Shown: in pieces, positions 16,331 to 24,891 of the stretch
Numbering within the stretch: the first letter of the stretch is position 1
How the letters are laid out: every line of letters begins with the position of its first letter
From: an uncultured Bacteroidota bacterium
GTDB taxonomy: Bacteria; Bacteroidota; Bacteroidia; Bacteroidales; WCHB1-69
Direction: 5' to 3'
NCBI GenBank assembly: GCA_902796805.1
Contig: CADBQG010000033.1
Coordinates: forward strand, 1 to 34,364
DNA: 34,364 bases
The notes under the pieces: model-generated
Databases searched by the model: none
Told to the model about the DNA's origin: nothing
What the model saw: only the letters and a program-made list of their open reading frames with translations
Made by a program: the position numbers and the translations under genes

Positions 16331-17619
16331 TACGGCTTCTTGTCATTTTCATCCTCATACTGCTGAACGGTTTCTTCTCTATGAGCGAGATTGCAATAGT
16401 CTCGTTCAAGAAGGTGCGCATCGACAAGTACGCCTCAAGACACGCAAAGGGAGTTGCCACCGCGCATAAACTGCAGGAGAAGCAGGAGGAATTCCTCGCC
16501 TCGGTGCAGGTATGCATCACCCTGATAGGACTGCTGACCGGTTTTGTGGGTGGCGCAGCGCTGGCCGTATATCTCGAGCCTCTCTTCCTTCTTACCGGCA
16601 TGGGCGTGGCGGCCGCGAAGTCGATATCCATCGTCCTGAGCATCGCCGTCATAACTTTCTTCACCATCGTACTCGGCGAACTCGTACCCAAGACAATAGG
16701 CCTCTCGAAACCCGAAAGGGTCGCGATTGCAGTGGCGCCTTTCATGAACTTCGTGCGCAAACTGTTCAAACCCGCAGTAAAACTTCTCTCCAAAACTACA
16801 TCATTGATAGATAAGATGTTAGGAGTGAAAGTCAATGGCGAGGAACATCTAACTGAAGACGAACTTCTCGACATAATAAAGGAGGCCGGCGAGACCGATG
16901 TCATTGAAGAGGAACAGAGCGAACTTCATGAGAACATCTTCCAGTTCTCCGACAAAAGGGCAATACATATAATGACCCATCGCTCTGAAATAGAATGGAT
17001 TGACGTCAACCTCGAGCATGAGGCGTTCATAAGTCAACTTTACGATTTCTCCTTCAGCAAGATACTTGTGTGCGACAAGCATGTGGAAAACTACCTCGGC
17101 GTGCTGAACGTGAAAGACTTTTTCATGGAACTCCATCATAATGAGGATCTCAACGTGAGGACCATGCTCGACACACCACTGGTTTTTTCAGAGAACACCG
17201 ACGCTCAGGACATTCTGACCCAGTTCAGGAAATCGCAGTACTATTTCGGCATCGTCGTTGACGAGTTTGGCGAACTGGCCGGAATCGTTACCATGCACGA
17301 CATTCTGGAGAACATCGTGGGAGACGTGCCGGAGGAGGAGGAGGTTGTGGAGCCCGACGTTGTTGCCTGCGAGGACGGCTCGTTTCTGGTACGTGGAGAC
17401 GCCGACATCGACGTGCTTACCGATGTAATCGACGACTACGAGGTGGACTATGACGAGATAGACTACTCTACTGTGGCCGGCTTCGCGGTTGACCACCTCG
17501 AGTCGATCCCGAAAGAGGGCGACTCGTTCGAGTTTATGGGATACACGATAGAGATATCCAAAATGGACCATAACAGAATTGACTTCGTGAAGGTGAAGAA
17601 AACAACAGACGGTTGTTGA
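16327..17619 (+). CDS. CNNM/CorC-type transporter-like membrane protein (hemolysin family)
   Basis: Encodes 430 residues with the order DUF21/CNNM transmembrane domain (about 1-185), a CBS pair (about 205-330) and a CorC_HlyC C-terminal domain (about 345-428). Clear family segments are FFSMSEIAIVSFKKVRIDK, VLGELVPKTIGLSKPE, and in the second CBS domain YFGIVVDEFGELAGIVTMHDILENIVGD. Prokaryotic CNNM proteins are linked to Mg2+ efflux and Mg2+/Co2+ resistance; the old name hemolysin is not supported functionally. Mg/ATP sensing by the CBS pair is expected from the family. Coupled by ATGA overlap to the preceding small membrane protein. Confidence 0.93.
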   Translation: MIRLLVIFILILLNGFFSMSEIAIVSFKKVRIDKYASRHAKGVATAHKLQEKQEEFLASVQVCITLIGLLTGFVGGAALAVYLEPLFLLTGMGVAAAKSISIVLSIAVITFFTIVLGELVPKTIGLSKPERVAIAVAPFMNFVRKLFKPAVKLLSKTTSLIDKMLGVKVNGEEHLTEDELLDIIKEAGETDVIEEEQSELHENIFQFSDKRAIHIMTHRSEIEWIDVNLEHEAFISQLYDFSFSKILVCDKHVENYLGVLNVKDFFMELHHNEDLNVRTMLDTPLVFSENTDAQDILTQFRKSQYYFGIVVDEFGELAGIVTMHDILENIVGDVPEEEEVVEPDVVACEDGSFLVRGDADIDVLTDVIDDYEVDYDEIDYSTVAGFAVDHLESIPKEGDSFEFMGYTIEISKMDHNRIDFVKVKKTTDGC

Positions 17620-17661
17620 TAAAATTGCCGGACAATTCGCCGCAAAGGGCGGTTTTGCCTT

Positions 17662-17669
17662 TATCTTTG
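17662..17669 (+). promoter_or_regulatory. -7 promoter box (TATCTTTG) only four bases from the start codon
   Basis: TATCTTTG ends at 17669 and the ATG is at 17674, so the transcript would begin at or next to the A of the ATG. A short 4-5-bp hairpin (around 17639-17653, CCGC/GCGG) followed by TTTT lies just upstream and may weakly terminate the CNNM transcript. Confidence 0.55.
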
Positions 17670-17673
17670 CGGT

Positions 17674-18342
17674 ATGAAAACAAAATTGAGGTTTACCAGA
17701 GGCGAACTCACAGCGGTTCTTTCCATTCTTGCCATAATGCTGGCGAGCAATCTGTTCTGCCATTTCTACAAACCGAGACCGAAAGCCGCCCTCGGAATGC
17801 AGGAGTACGCCATGCAGTTCGAGAAGTTCGTGGAGATGCAGAAGGTCATTGACGATTCAATAAGAAAGGCAAGGGACAAGGTGTATTCAAGCGGCGATAG
17901 CGTGCCGGCCTTTGCAAAGAAACCTAAAAAGAAGATGTACGAGATTGTCAGGTTGGACATAAACAGCTGCGACACTTCCGACCTTGTGGTGATTCCGCAG
18001 TTCGGATCGAAGCGCGCGGCCAAACTTGTTGAATACAGGGAAAAACTCGGCGGCTTCCACTCCCTCTCGCAGTTGCAGGAAGTCTTTGTGCTTCAGAACA
18101 TCGACACAGTCCGCCTCAAGGAATACCTGTATTGCAGGAAAGACGCCATTAGGAAAATCAACGTGAACAACGCAACCTACGCCGAACTTGTAGCCCACCC
18201 TTATCTCGACAGCTATCTGTCAAAGATCATCGTCAGGCACAGGTCGTCGAAAGGGCCTATAAGGGATTTGGACGAACTGCAGCAGATAACACACGCCTAC
18301 CCGGAACTGATCAGTCGTCTTCGCCACTACGTCTGCTTCTGA
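17674..18342 (+). CDS. Membrane-anchored helix-hairpin-helix protein (ComEA-like)
   Basis: Encodes 222 residues. One transmembrane helix (about 12-32) anchors it. After a charged linker two ComEA-type helix-hairpin-helix domains follow: LDINSCDTSDLVVIPQFGSKRAAKLVEYREKLGGF (start residue about 94; cut here by family pattern, not full quotation) and a second from INVNNATYAELVAHPYLD to SKIIVRHRSSKGPI. These domains bind DNA without sequence specificity; ComEA proteins bind incoming DNA in the periplasm during transformation. No other competence genes are visible, so a role in DNA uptake is inference only. The 3' end overlaps the convergent OstA-like gene by 32 bases. Confidence 0.85.
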   Translation: MKTKLRFTRGELTAVLSILAIMLASNLFCHFYKPRPKAALGMQEYAMQFEKFVEMQKVIDDSIRKARDKVYSSGDSVPAFAKKPKKKMYEIVRLDINSCDTSDLVVIPQFGSKRAAKLVEYREKLGGFHSLSQLQEVFVLQNIDTVRLKEYLYCRKDAIRKINVNNATYAELVAHPYLDSYLSKIIVRHRSSKGPIRDLDELQQITHAYPELISRLRHYVCF

Positions 18343-19855
18343 CCACAGGTTTGAAGAATATGTCGGCGGGTTTCACGGGCCTGTACTCCTCCAGCCATAC
18401 GAAGCCCTTGAGGATGCGCTCCCTGCTGCCAAGCTGCTCGTCAGGATATATCTGTCCGTCGGGGGCGTCATAGTAGCGTATCTGGTGTATTCTGTTGCTG
18501 TCGAGCATAATCAGCATCCTGCTTGTTATGGAAGTGTTTATGCCTACAAGCGTACTGTCCTCCTCCTGGAGAAAATACACGCATTCGGCGTTCCCGTCTA
18601 TGTCAACGGCCCTCAGTTCCTTGTCCTCAATGTAACCGATTATGTTCAAACCCTTTATCTGGTTGAATTCAGTGCTTTCATATATGCTGCCAATGATGAA
18701 GCTCGCGTCGGTGAGCTCTATCACAGATCTCGTGGAATCCACACTCGTGAACCTGATGGTGTCGGCGGTCATCTGGTAAGAGTCTGTCCAAAGCACTGGA
18801 TTGTGGAACATGGTCAGCGTGGAGTCGGCCACAACGTATGAAATCGAATCACAGGCTCCCTGCAAGTCCTTGTGATAGAACTTGGAGCGATTGTAGGCCC
18901 GGACAAGCGAAATGCTCCCCGCAGAGTCGAAGTCAACAAGCAGCGTGTCGCAATGAAGGAAAAGCGAGTCGCGGTTCTCGTCGATGACCACAAGCATATT
19001 GCTGTCGGTAACCATTGACGTGCCTCCGTTTTCATAGTGTTCCATGTAGTTTCCCTTGAGGAGGAAATTGTTGGCGGTATCGACGTAAACAACGTTATTC
19101 CAAGCCCTTCCGAATCGGAGTTTCTTATCATAGTAAACGCTGTCGGCGGTCAACGACTGTGCCTTGTCAACCAGGCTGACCCTTCCATGGAGCGTGGAGA
19201 CTTCGGTTTCCGTGTTGTAGTATCCGTTATTGGTGAATATTTCATTGTCTTTCCCATTCATCTTCGTAGGCGAGATAAAGAAGGCAGTTTTCTGCGACGC
19301 GTTGTAGCGCAGGGAGTCGCATTCAACCCTGTAGTTTGCACTCAGCAGCAGCACGTCGACGTTGAGATAGGCCTCGTCGGTGCGGGTGTAATAGCGTCCT
19401 ACAATGCTTGAAAGGGTGTCGGCGCCGTTGTATATGGTTCCGCCGGTGTTGTAATACCCGCAGTCGGTGTTGAGGTTGTAGAAAAGGCTGTCGGTGAGCA
19501 GGAAGGCCGAGTGGTTCTCAAGCCTCACTTCCTTGCCTATGGATGCCTGCCGCCCGTTGCCATCGTATGAGGCAGTCCTTCCGTAAAGGAAAACCGAGTC
19601 GCCGACCGTGATCCTTACCGGGTTCCCGAAGGCGAGGATGAAGTTGTCGGCATCATAAAGGTACGCGCTGTCGCAGAAGCCCACCACGTTGTCCTGCGCG
19701 AACTTCACATGACCGATGAGGCGCTGTGCGCCGGGCAAGAATTCCTCGTCGTAGTACCCCATGTCGGCACGGTACTGTATCCTGCGCTCCCCTTGTCCGT
19801 TAAGCAGCGGCACGGCCATCAAGAAAGCCAATATCAGCAGAAATGCTTTTCTCAT
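18311..19855 (-). CDS. OstA-like protein (LptA/LptD N-terminal domain family)
   Basis: Encodes 514 residues with a signal peptide (MRKAFLLILAFLMAVPLLNGQ). The body is a long series of beta strands with repeated patterns such as DSAYLYDADNFILAFGNPVRI, TSLTADSVYYD-like and DTLLVDFDSAGSI, as in the OstA/LptA beta-jellyroll that forms the periplasmic bridge for lipopolysaccharide. It has no LptD beta-barrel, so it is a soluble multi-repeat OstA-like protein of the kind found in Bacteroidetes. It starts three bases after the stop of the MORN lipoprotein gene, so the pair is one operon. The C-terminal 60 residues are more hydrophilic and end RRSGEDD. Overlaps the convergent helix-hairpin-helix gene at its 3' end. 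Confidence 0.88.
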   Translation of the reverse strand: MRKAFLLILAFLMAVPLLNGQGERRIQYRADMGYYDEEFLPGAQRLIGHVKFAQDNVVGFCDSAYLYDADNFILAFGNPVRITVGDSVFLYGRTASYDGNGRQASIGKEVRLENHSAFLLTDSLFYNLNTDCGYYNTGGTIYNGADTLSSIVGRYYTRTDEAYLNVDVLLLSANYRVECDSLRYNASQKTAFFISPTKMNGKDNEIFTNNGYYNTETEVSTLHGRVSLVDKAQSLTADSVYYDKKLRFGRAWNNVVYVDTANNFLLKGNYMEHYENGGTSMVTDSNMLVVIDENRDSLFLHCDTLLVDFDSAGSISLVRAYNRSKFYHKDLQGACDSISYVVADSTLTMFHNPVLWTDSYQMTADTIRFTSVDSTRSVIELTDASFIIGSIYESTEFNQIKGLNIIGYIEDKELRAVDIDGNAECVYFLQEEDSTLVGINTSITSRMLIMLDSNRIHQIRYYDAPDGQIYPDEQLGSRERILKGFVWLEEYRPVKPADIFFKPVVRSRRSGEDD

Positions 19856-19858
19856 CGG

Positions 19859-20527
19859 TTACTTGAGGAGTGTTGAGTCAGTCTTCTCGCTGACTATTCT
19901 GTCGGACTTGAACACAATTTCCTGAAATGGTTGCCCCGACTTTGTATAGTGAATCTCCTTGCCGTCTTTCTTGTTGTCGACGTAGTGGGTGGTAGTTTCA
20001 ATTTGTCCTGTTGGATAGTAGGAAGTAACTGTGCCGGTGCCGTCCTTGAAGACACCTTCTCCCACAAGCACGCCGCGTTCGTCATAGTAGTTCCACGGCC
20101 CGTCGAACATATCGTTGGAAAACCCTCCTTCAATCTTGACGCTGCCGTCGATATGGTAAGCCGTGTGGGGGCCGTTCTTCTTCCCGTTTCTGTATGTAGT
20201 CTCCTGGCTCTTCGTCCCATTGGCCAAGTACATCGTCTCAACACCCTCGATATTGTCGTCCTTGTAGGTGCAGTGCGTGTCGAGAAGGCCGTTGACGAAA
20301 TACCTGCGGAATTCTCCGTTGCGCTTTCCATCGCGCATCTCCACCTCAATCTCCACGGTGTTGGGGCGGTTGAAGAAATAGACACTCTTGCCATGTTCTT
20401 TGCTGCCCTTGTAACGGATAATCGACTGCACGGCCCCGTCGGGATAGTACGTCTTTTCGGTTCTTGTGCATGACACAGTTAGCAACAGCAAGGCAAATGT
20501 TGTTATGAGGAGTCTCGTTTTTGTCAT
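19859..20527 (-). CDS. YwqK/MORN-repeat lipoprotein
   Basis: From the ATG at 20525-20527 it encodes 222 residues with a signal and lipobox LTVSC. The mature part consists of about seven MORN-like repeats of the pattern G-x-x-x-G-x-x-x-x-Y/F-x-x-x-G, for example DGKRNGEFRRYFVNGLL and NGKKNGPHTAYHIDGSV. These are annotated as the YwqK family; the label antitoxin often attached to it comes from one Bacillus system and does not fit a lipoprotein. A start at 20548 is excluded because it lies inside the -7 promoter box at 20546-20553. Placement three bases upstream of the OstA-like gene suggests an envelope role, possibly in LPS transport. Confidence 0.85.
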   Translation of the reverse strand: MTKTRLLITTFALLLLTVSCTRTEKTYYPDGAVQSIIRYKGSKEHGKSVYFFNRPNTVEIEVEMRDGKRNGEFRRYFVNGLLDTHCTYKDDNIEGVETMYLANGTKSQETTYRNGKKNGPHTAYHIDGSVKIEGGFSNDMFDGPWNYYDERGVLVGEGVFKDGTGTVTSYYPTGQIETTTHYVDNKKDGKEIHYTKSGQPFQEIVFKSDRIVSEKTDSTLLK

Positions 20528-20545
20528 AATGTTCGAAATTTGGCG

Positions 20546-20553
20546 CAAAGATA
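20546..20553 (-). promoter_or_regulatory. -7 promoter box (TATCTTTG) for the MORN lipoprotein and OstA-like genes
   Basis: The minus strand reads TATCTTTG followed by GCGCC, 18 bases before the ATG at 20527. It decides the start of the lipoprotein gene. No -33 TTTG was found at standard spacing. Confidence 0.65.
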
Positions 20554-20610
20554 CTTAAAATAAGGATATGGGGGTTTTCATTTTTGTTTGTCAGGCAGAG
20601 GTGAAATGTA

Positions 20611-22410
20611 TCAATGCCTGCGTTTTTGATTCATGCGCAATTGTTTGATTCTCTGTTTGTTTTCTTTTTTTTCAGCGAAGAAGAACAAATGCTGGTCGGA
20701 GCGTTCCTGCCGGCTTTTTGCAACATGCACCTTCTTGCCTGTGTACGGGTCGTAGCCCAGATAGTACATTGCGGTTGCATATGTCATGGGCGTGGGCGTG
20801 AAATCCTGTATCTGCTCAGTCTTGAGGTTGAACCTGCGCGTGATGTCGCACAACTCACTCATTTTCGCCACAGTGCATCCAGGATGGGCGGCTATGAAAT
20901 ACGGTATCAGCTGCTGGCTCTTGCCGCACCTCCTGTTTTCCGCGTTGAACATGCCAAGGAACTGAATGAAGTTGTCGAAAGAAGGCTTCCTCATCAGCTT
21001 CAGAACCTCCGCGTCAGTGTGTTCAGGAGCAACCTTGAGCCTTCCTGAGACGTGGTTCGCAATCACCTGCCTCAAATATTCGCCCAACCCGAAATCTTTG
21101 CGCTTCCTGCCGTCATCGTCTATAAGCATGTCGTACCGAATGCCGCTCCCTATGGTTATGTGTTTCACACCCTTAAGGGAGGCCACCTTTTGGTACAGGG
21201 CTGTGGCAGGCCTGTGGTCGAACTTGAGATTTCCGCATTTCTGCGGCACAAGGCACGACGCCCTCCCGCACTTGCTGCATTTTTCCGGGTCGCTACCCGA
21301 CATCTTGTACATGTTGGCCGAAGGACCTCCGAGATCACTTATATGCCCTTTGAAATACGGTCTTTTTGCCAAGTTTTCGGCCTCCATGACTATAGACGCT
21401 TCAGAACGGGAGGCGATATGCTTGCCCTGGTGCGCGGAGATGGCGCAGAAACTGCAACCGCCGAAGCACCCGCGGTGTATCGTGATTGAATTCTTGATCA
21501 TCTCGAAGGCCGGTATGTCGCCCCTTTTTTTGTATTTCGGATGCGGCTCGTTGCTCATCCTGCCGAAAAGGGCAAAACTGTCCATTTCCTCCTCCGTGGC
21601 GGTAGGGAACGGAGGGTTTACTACAACGAGCTCATTCCCGTAAGGCTGCACGATTGTGCGCTGCAACACCCTGTTCGACTCGGTCTCAGTCTTCACAAAG
21701 TCCTCGCCGTACTTCCTCTTGTCCTTCAGTTCTTCATTATAGTCGTGAAGAACTATGTGGTTACTTGTTTTGTATTTTGAAGCATCCCGCTCAACGAAAG
21801 CAATCTGCGGACATTCGGAAAGTTCGTCCCTCCAATCCGGGTTTTCGGAAATCATCTTCGCTATCCGCAGGATCGGCCGTTCGCCCATGCCGTACACGAG
21901 CACGTCGGCGCCGCTCTCCATCAGTATCGACGGTTTCAGTGTGTCGCTCCAGTAGTCGTAATGCGACAGCCTTCGCATCGATGCCTCGATGCCGCCTATG
22001 ACTATCGGCGTCTCGGGGTAGAGTTCGCGAAGAATCCGTGAATACACCGTCGCAGCGTAGTCCGGGCGGAAGCCCGACTTGCCGCCTGGTGTGTAGGCAT
22101 CGTCACTGCGGAGCCTCTTGTTTGCCGTGTAGTGGTTCACCATCGAGTCCATATTGCCCGAAGTTACGCCGAAGAATAGCCTTGGACGCCCGAATTTCCT
22201 GAAGTCGCGAAGGTCGTCCTGCCAGTTGGGCTGCGGAATCATGGCGACCCTCAGCCCTGAACGCTCCAATATCCTGCCAATCACCGCACCCCCGAACGAC
22301 GGGTGGTCAACGTACGCGTCGCCGTTCACAATTACGACGTCAACATAGTCCCATCCTAAATTCTCGGTTTCTTTCTTCGTTATAGGAAGAAATGGCAGCG
22401 CACTCCCCAT
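20611..22410 (-). CDS. YgiQ-family radical SAM protein
   Basis: Encodes 599 residues, close to the usual YgiQ length. An N-terminal region (about 1-290) has the family segments VNGDAYVDHPSFG, TSGNMDSMVNHYTA and GGIEASMRRLSHYDYW. The radical SAM ligands are in HRGCFGGCSFCAI (CxxxCxxC, near 315). A further cysteine group (CSKCGRASC, then CGNLKFDHRP) may hold an additional cluster. The C-terminal domain with LKVAPEHTDAEVLKLMRKPS is standard for the family. The reaction is unknown. The gene follows lepB by 29 bases and is probably the last gene of the OMP-dapB-lepB-ygiQ unit. The final 20 residues are strongly basic. Confidence 0.93.
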   Translation of the reverse strand: MGSALPFLPITKKETENLGWDYVDVVIVNGDAYVDHPSFGGAVIGRILERSGLRVAMIPQPNWQDDLRDFRKFGRPRLFFGVTSGNMDSMVNHYTANKRLRSDDAYTPGGKSGFRPDYAATVYSRILRELYPETPIVIGGIEASMRRLSHYDYWSDTLKPSILMESGADVLVYGMGERPILRIAKMISENPDWRDELSECPQIAFVERDASKYKTSNHIVLHDYNEELKDKRKYGEDFVKTETESNRVLQRTIVQPYGNELVVVNPPFPTATEEEMDSFALFGRMSNEPHPKYKKRGDIPAFEMIKNSITIHRGCFGGCSFCAISAHQGKHIASRSEASIVMEAENLAKRPYFKGHISDLGGPSANMYKMSGSDPEKCSKCGRASCLVPQKCGNLKFDHRPATALYQKVASLKGVKHITIGSGIRYDMLIDDDGRKRKDFGLGEYLRQVIANHVSGRLKVAPEHTDAEVLKLMRKPSFDNFIQFLGMFNAENRRCGKSQQLIPYFIAAHPGCTVAKMSELCDITRRFNLKTEQIQDFTPTPMTYATAMYYLGYDPYTGKKVHVAKSRQERSDQHLFFFAEKKENKQRIKQLRMNQKRRH

Positions 22411-22439
22411 ATCTCAAATCCGTGAAGGTAGCAGGTGCG

Positions 22440-24080
22440 TTACAGCCTTATCTTCTTGAACATTCTGTTGAAGCGAACTTTCCCCTTGTCGCCCCAATTT
22501 TTGAACTTGTCGAGCGAGAGCCAAACTATGGAGGCCTTTCCAACAATGTGGTCTTCAGGAACGAAGCCCCAGAAGCGCGAGTCGGCGGAATTGTGGCGGT
22601 TGTCGCCCATCATGAAGTAATAGTCCATTTCGAAAGTGTACGAATTTGCCGGCTTGCCGTCGATGAACACATGTCTATCCTTGACACTTACTTCGTGTCC
22701 CTCATAATTGTGGATTATTTTCTCGTAAAGCGCGATATTGTCAACGGAGATTTCTGTTGTGCTACCTTTGGAAGGTATGGTCAGAGGCCCGAAGAAGTCC
22801 TTGTTCCACTTAAAGTTGGAGTCGTGCGGGAATATGTCAGCCGAGTATTCGCCCTCTTTTTCTGTCATTATCATGATTTCAAAGCCCTTCTTCCTTATCA
22901 GTTCCTGCTGTTTTGCATTCAGTCTGTAGATGAATCTGTTCAAATCGACTTGTTGGATGTCTTCTTCGTTGATGTTCAGGGATTTTCTTTCCTTATTTGA
23001 GAGTTGCCTGCCGGCGGGGTGCGAAACGAGGCACGCGAACTGGAGTCTGTCAGGGTTAGTTGCCTTCTGTCCGTTGATGTACACCTGTCTGTCGATAATC
23101 TGCAGCTTGTCGCCAGGCGTGCCTATACAGCGTTTTACGTAGTTTTCCCTTTTGTCGACTGGCCTGTCGATGACTTTATACTCCTGCCATACGGCCGTTC
23201 TTCCGTTTCCGGGCTTGTAGTTGCCGCCATACTTTGACGTGATTCTGCTAATGAATTCCGGGGAATATCTTGCGTACACTGAGTTTTTCTCGGCGACAGT
23301 CGCATTCGGATTGAGCATAGCCTCGAACTCTCGCACTATCGCATAGTAGCTCTCGGCCTGCCGCTCTACAACCACGGTGTCGCCGTCGGGATAGTTGAAT
23401 ACAACCACGTCGTTGCGCTTCACCGGATTGATTGCCTTGGAACGCATATAGGGAAGTTTCACGATTTCGGAATACGACTTCGTGGCTTGAGTTAGCGGCA
23501 ACTTGTTGTGTATGAAAGGTATGGCCATGGGAGTCTGAGGCACGCGCACACCGTATTCCAACTTGCTCACAGAGAGAAAGTCTCCAATCATCAGAGAACT
23601 CTCCATAGAGGATGTTGGTATGGTGTAAAGCTCGAACCAGCAAGTGCGGATGATATAGGCGGCAGCCACAGCGAAGATTATGGCATCGCCCCAGGAACGG
23701 GCTGCTGTCTTCTCAGGCCTTACAAGATGCTCAGGATCAACGTATTCCTCTTTATTCGAGAATCCAAGGTAAGGAAGATAGAAAGCGAAAAAGAGCGTGC
23801 CGAGAATCAACGGCAGATAACTGTACTTGTTGAACTGACGTATCGTCTCCCATACAATGTAGAAAAACATGAAGATGCCGAGGTACGGCACAAGGAACAG
23901 CAGCATCCACCACCATCTTTTGCCGATAACCTTGCTGATCCACAGCCATATATTGTAGAACGGCACAAGTGAAAGCCATGGTTTCAGTCCGGCTTTCTTG
24001 AAAATTCCCCACAGTCCGGCCTGCCATCCGATGAATCCGATGACCAGCAATATTGCAAGTGTGATTTTGGAAAGGTACAT
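22440..24080 (-). CDS. lepB: Signal peptidase I with extra N-terminal membrane domain
   Basis: Encodes 546 residues, far longer than the E. coli enzyme (324). An N-terminal domain of about 110 residues with three to four hydrophobic segments (DUF5684-like; [18 protein letters not shown]) precedes the helix leading to the protease. The catalytic dyad is Ser158 in IPTSSMESS and Lys316 in [11 protein letters not shown]; the box [18 protein letters not shown] lies at 491-508. Ser and Lys are 158 residues apart, against 55 in E. coli (90 and 145), so about 100 residues are inserted between them. The enzyme cleaves signal peptides at the outer face of the inner membrane. It follows dapB by 66 bases, a pairing also known from other Bacteroidales. 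Confidence 0.94.
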   Translation of the reverse strand: MYLSKITLAILLVIGFIGWQAGLWGIFKKAGLKPWLSLVPFYNIWLWISKVIGKRWWWMLLFLVPYLGIFMFFYIVWETIRQFNKYSYLPLILGTLFFAFYLPYLGFSNKEEYVDPEHLVRPEKTAARSWGDAIIFAVAAAYIIRTCWFELYTIPTSSMESSLMIGDFLSVSKLEYGVRVPQTPMAIPFIHNKLPLTQATKSYSEIVKLPYMRSKAINPVKRNDVVVFNYPDGDTVVVERQAESYYAIVREFEAMLNPNATVAEKNSVYARYSPEFISRITSKYGGNYKPGNGRTAVWQEYKVIDRPVDKRENYVKRCIGTPGDKLQIIDRQVYINGQKATNPDRLQFACLVSHPAGRQLSNKERKSLNINEEDIQQVDLNRFIYRLNAKQQELIRKKGFEIMIMTEKEGEYSADIFPHDSNFKWNKDFFGPLTIPSKGSTTEISVDNIALYEKIIHNYEGHEVSVKDRHVFIDGKPANSYTFEMDYYFMMGDNRHNSADSRFWGFVPEDHIVGKASIVWLSLDKFKNWGDKGKVRFNRMFKKIRL

Positions 24081-24146
24081 TCTTACGATTAATGTTTGTT
24101 GTGTTTTTGTTTGATTCAGTGCCAGTAGAACGACAGATACAACGTT

Positions 24147-24875
24147 TTATTGTATGCTGTCGAAAACTTGGCTGAACTCGTATGTTCCCGGTTGTCTGCC
24201 CACGAGCCAACCGGCTGCCATCACGGCGCCCCGGGCGAACCCCTCACGGTTGAATGCAACGTGTTTCAGTTCGATGCAATCGACGTCAGACGACCATACA
24301 ATCTCGTGTGTTCCAGGGACTTCTCCCTCGCGCACTGCTTCTATTGGAAGGACGTTGACGTTTGTTTCGCCGTCCGCGAGTTTCCAGTCGTCAAACCTGT
24401 CCACGCAACCGATGATGTCCTGCGCAAGATGTATCGCGGTGCCGCTGGGAGCGTCTTTCTTGTGTATGTGATGTGTCTCGCGCATGGCCACACTGTAGTC
24501 GCCGTACTTGTCCATCATTTCGGCTAACTGCCTGTTGATTTTGAACAAGATGTTGACACCTATGCTGAAGTTTGCGCCATAGAGCAGCCTTCCCGACACT
24601 CTTTTGCGTTCTTCCTCAATCTCGCCCATTTTGTCGAGCCAGCCAGTGGTGCCCGCCACTATCGGGACATTGTTGGAAAAAGACCTCATTATGTTTAGGG
24701 CCGCCACCGACGGCATCGAAAAATCGATGGCCACATCGGCGTTCCTTAAATCTCCGACCTTGGCACGCCAGTCTTCTTCACTGTCGATTATCACTGTAAT
24801 GCTGTGGCCGGCCGCCACGGCGACTTTCTCGACGAGCCGCCCCATCTTTCCGTATCCTAAAATAGCGATGTTCAT
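24147..24875 (-). CDS. dapB: 4-hydroxy-tetrahydrodipicolinate reductase
   Basis: From the ATG at 24873-24875 it encodes 242 residues. The NAD(P)H-binding loop is at the very start (ILGYGKMGR), followed by AIDFSMP, the GTTGW motif and the substrate-binding, family-typical segment HHIHKKDAPSGTA. The enzyme makes tetrahydrodipicolinate for lysine and diaminopimelate synthesis. The frame is open to 24941, but that extension lies inside the end of the upstream OMP gene and precedes the Rossmann start, so it is rejected. The protein is shorter than E. coli DapB (273), as is common in Bacteroidetes. Sixteen bases separate it from the OMP gene. Confidence 0.96.
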   Translation of the reverse strand: MNIAILGYGKMGRLVEKVAVAAGHSITVIIDSEEDWRAKVGDLRNADVAIDFSMPSVAALNIMRSFSNNVPIVAGTTGWLDKMGEIEEERKRVSGRLLYGANFSIGVNILFKINRQLAEMMDKYGDYSVAMRETHHIHKKDAPSGTAIHLAQDIIGCVDRFDDWKLADGETNVNVLPIEAVREGEVPGTHEIVWSSDVDCIELKHVAFNREGFARGAVMAAGWLVGRQPGTYEFSQVFDSIQ

Positions 24876-24891
24876 CTTTCGTTCTTGACTG

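Noticed and set aside
19859-20527. YwqK label taken as evidence for a toxin-antitoxin pair
   Set aside because: The protein is a lipoprotein in operon with an OstA-like gene and there is no toxin-like neighbour.
20592-20620. Inverted repeat CAGGCA/TGCCTG at the end of ygiQ as a terminator
   Set aside because: The arms are six bases with a 17-base loop and no proper T-run on the minus strand, so it is too weak to call.
20966-21643. Plus-strand ORF of 225 residues opposite ygiQ
   Set aside because: Shadow of the radical SAM gene; composition is not protein-like and no start signal is seen.
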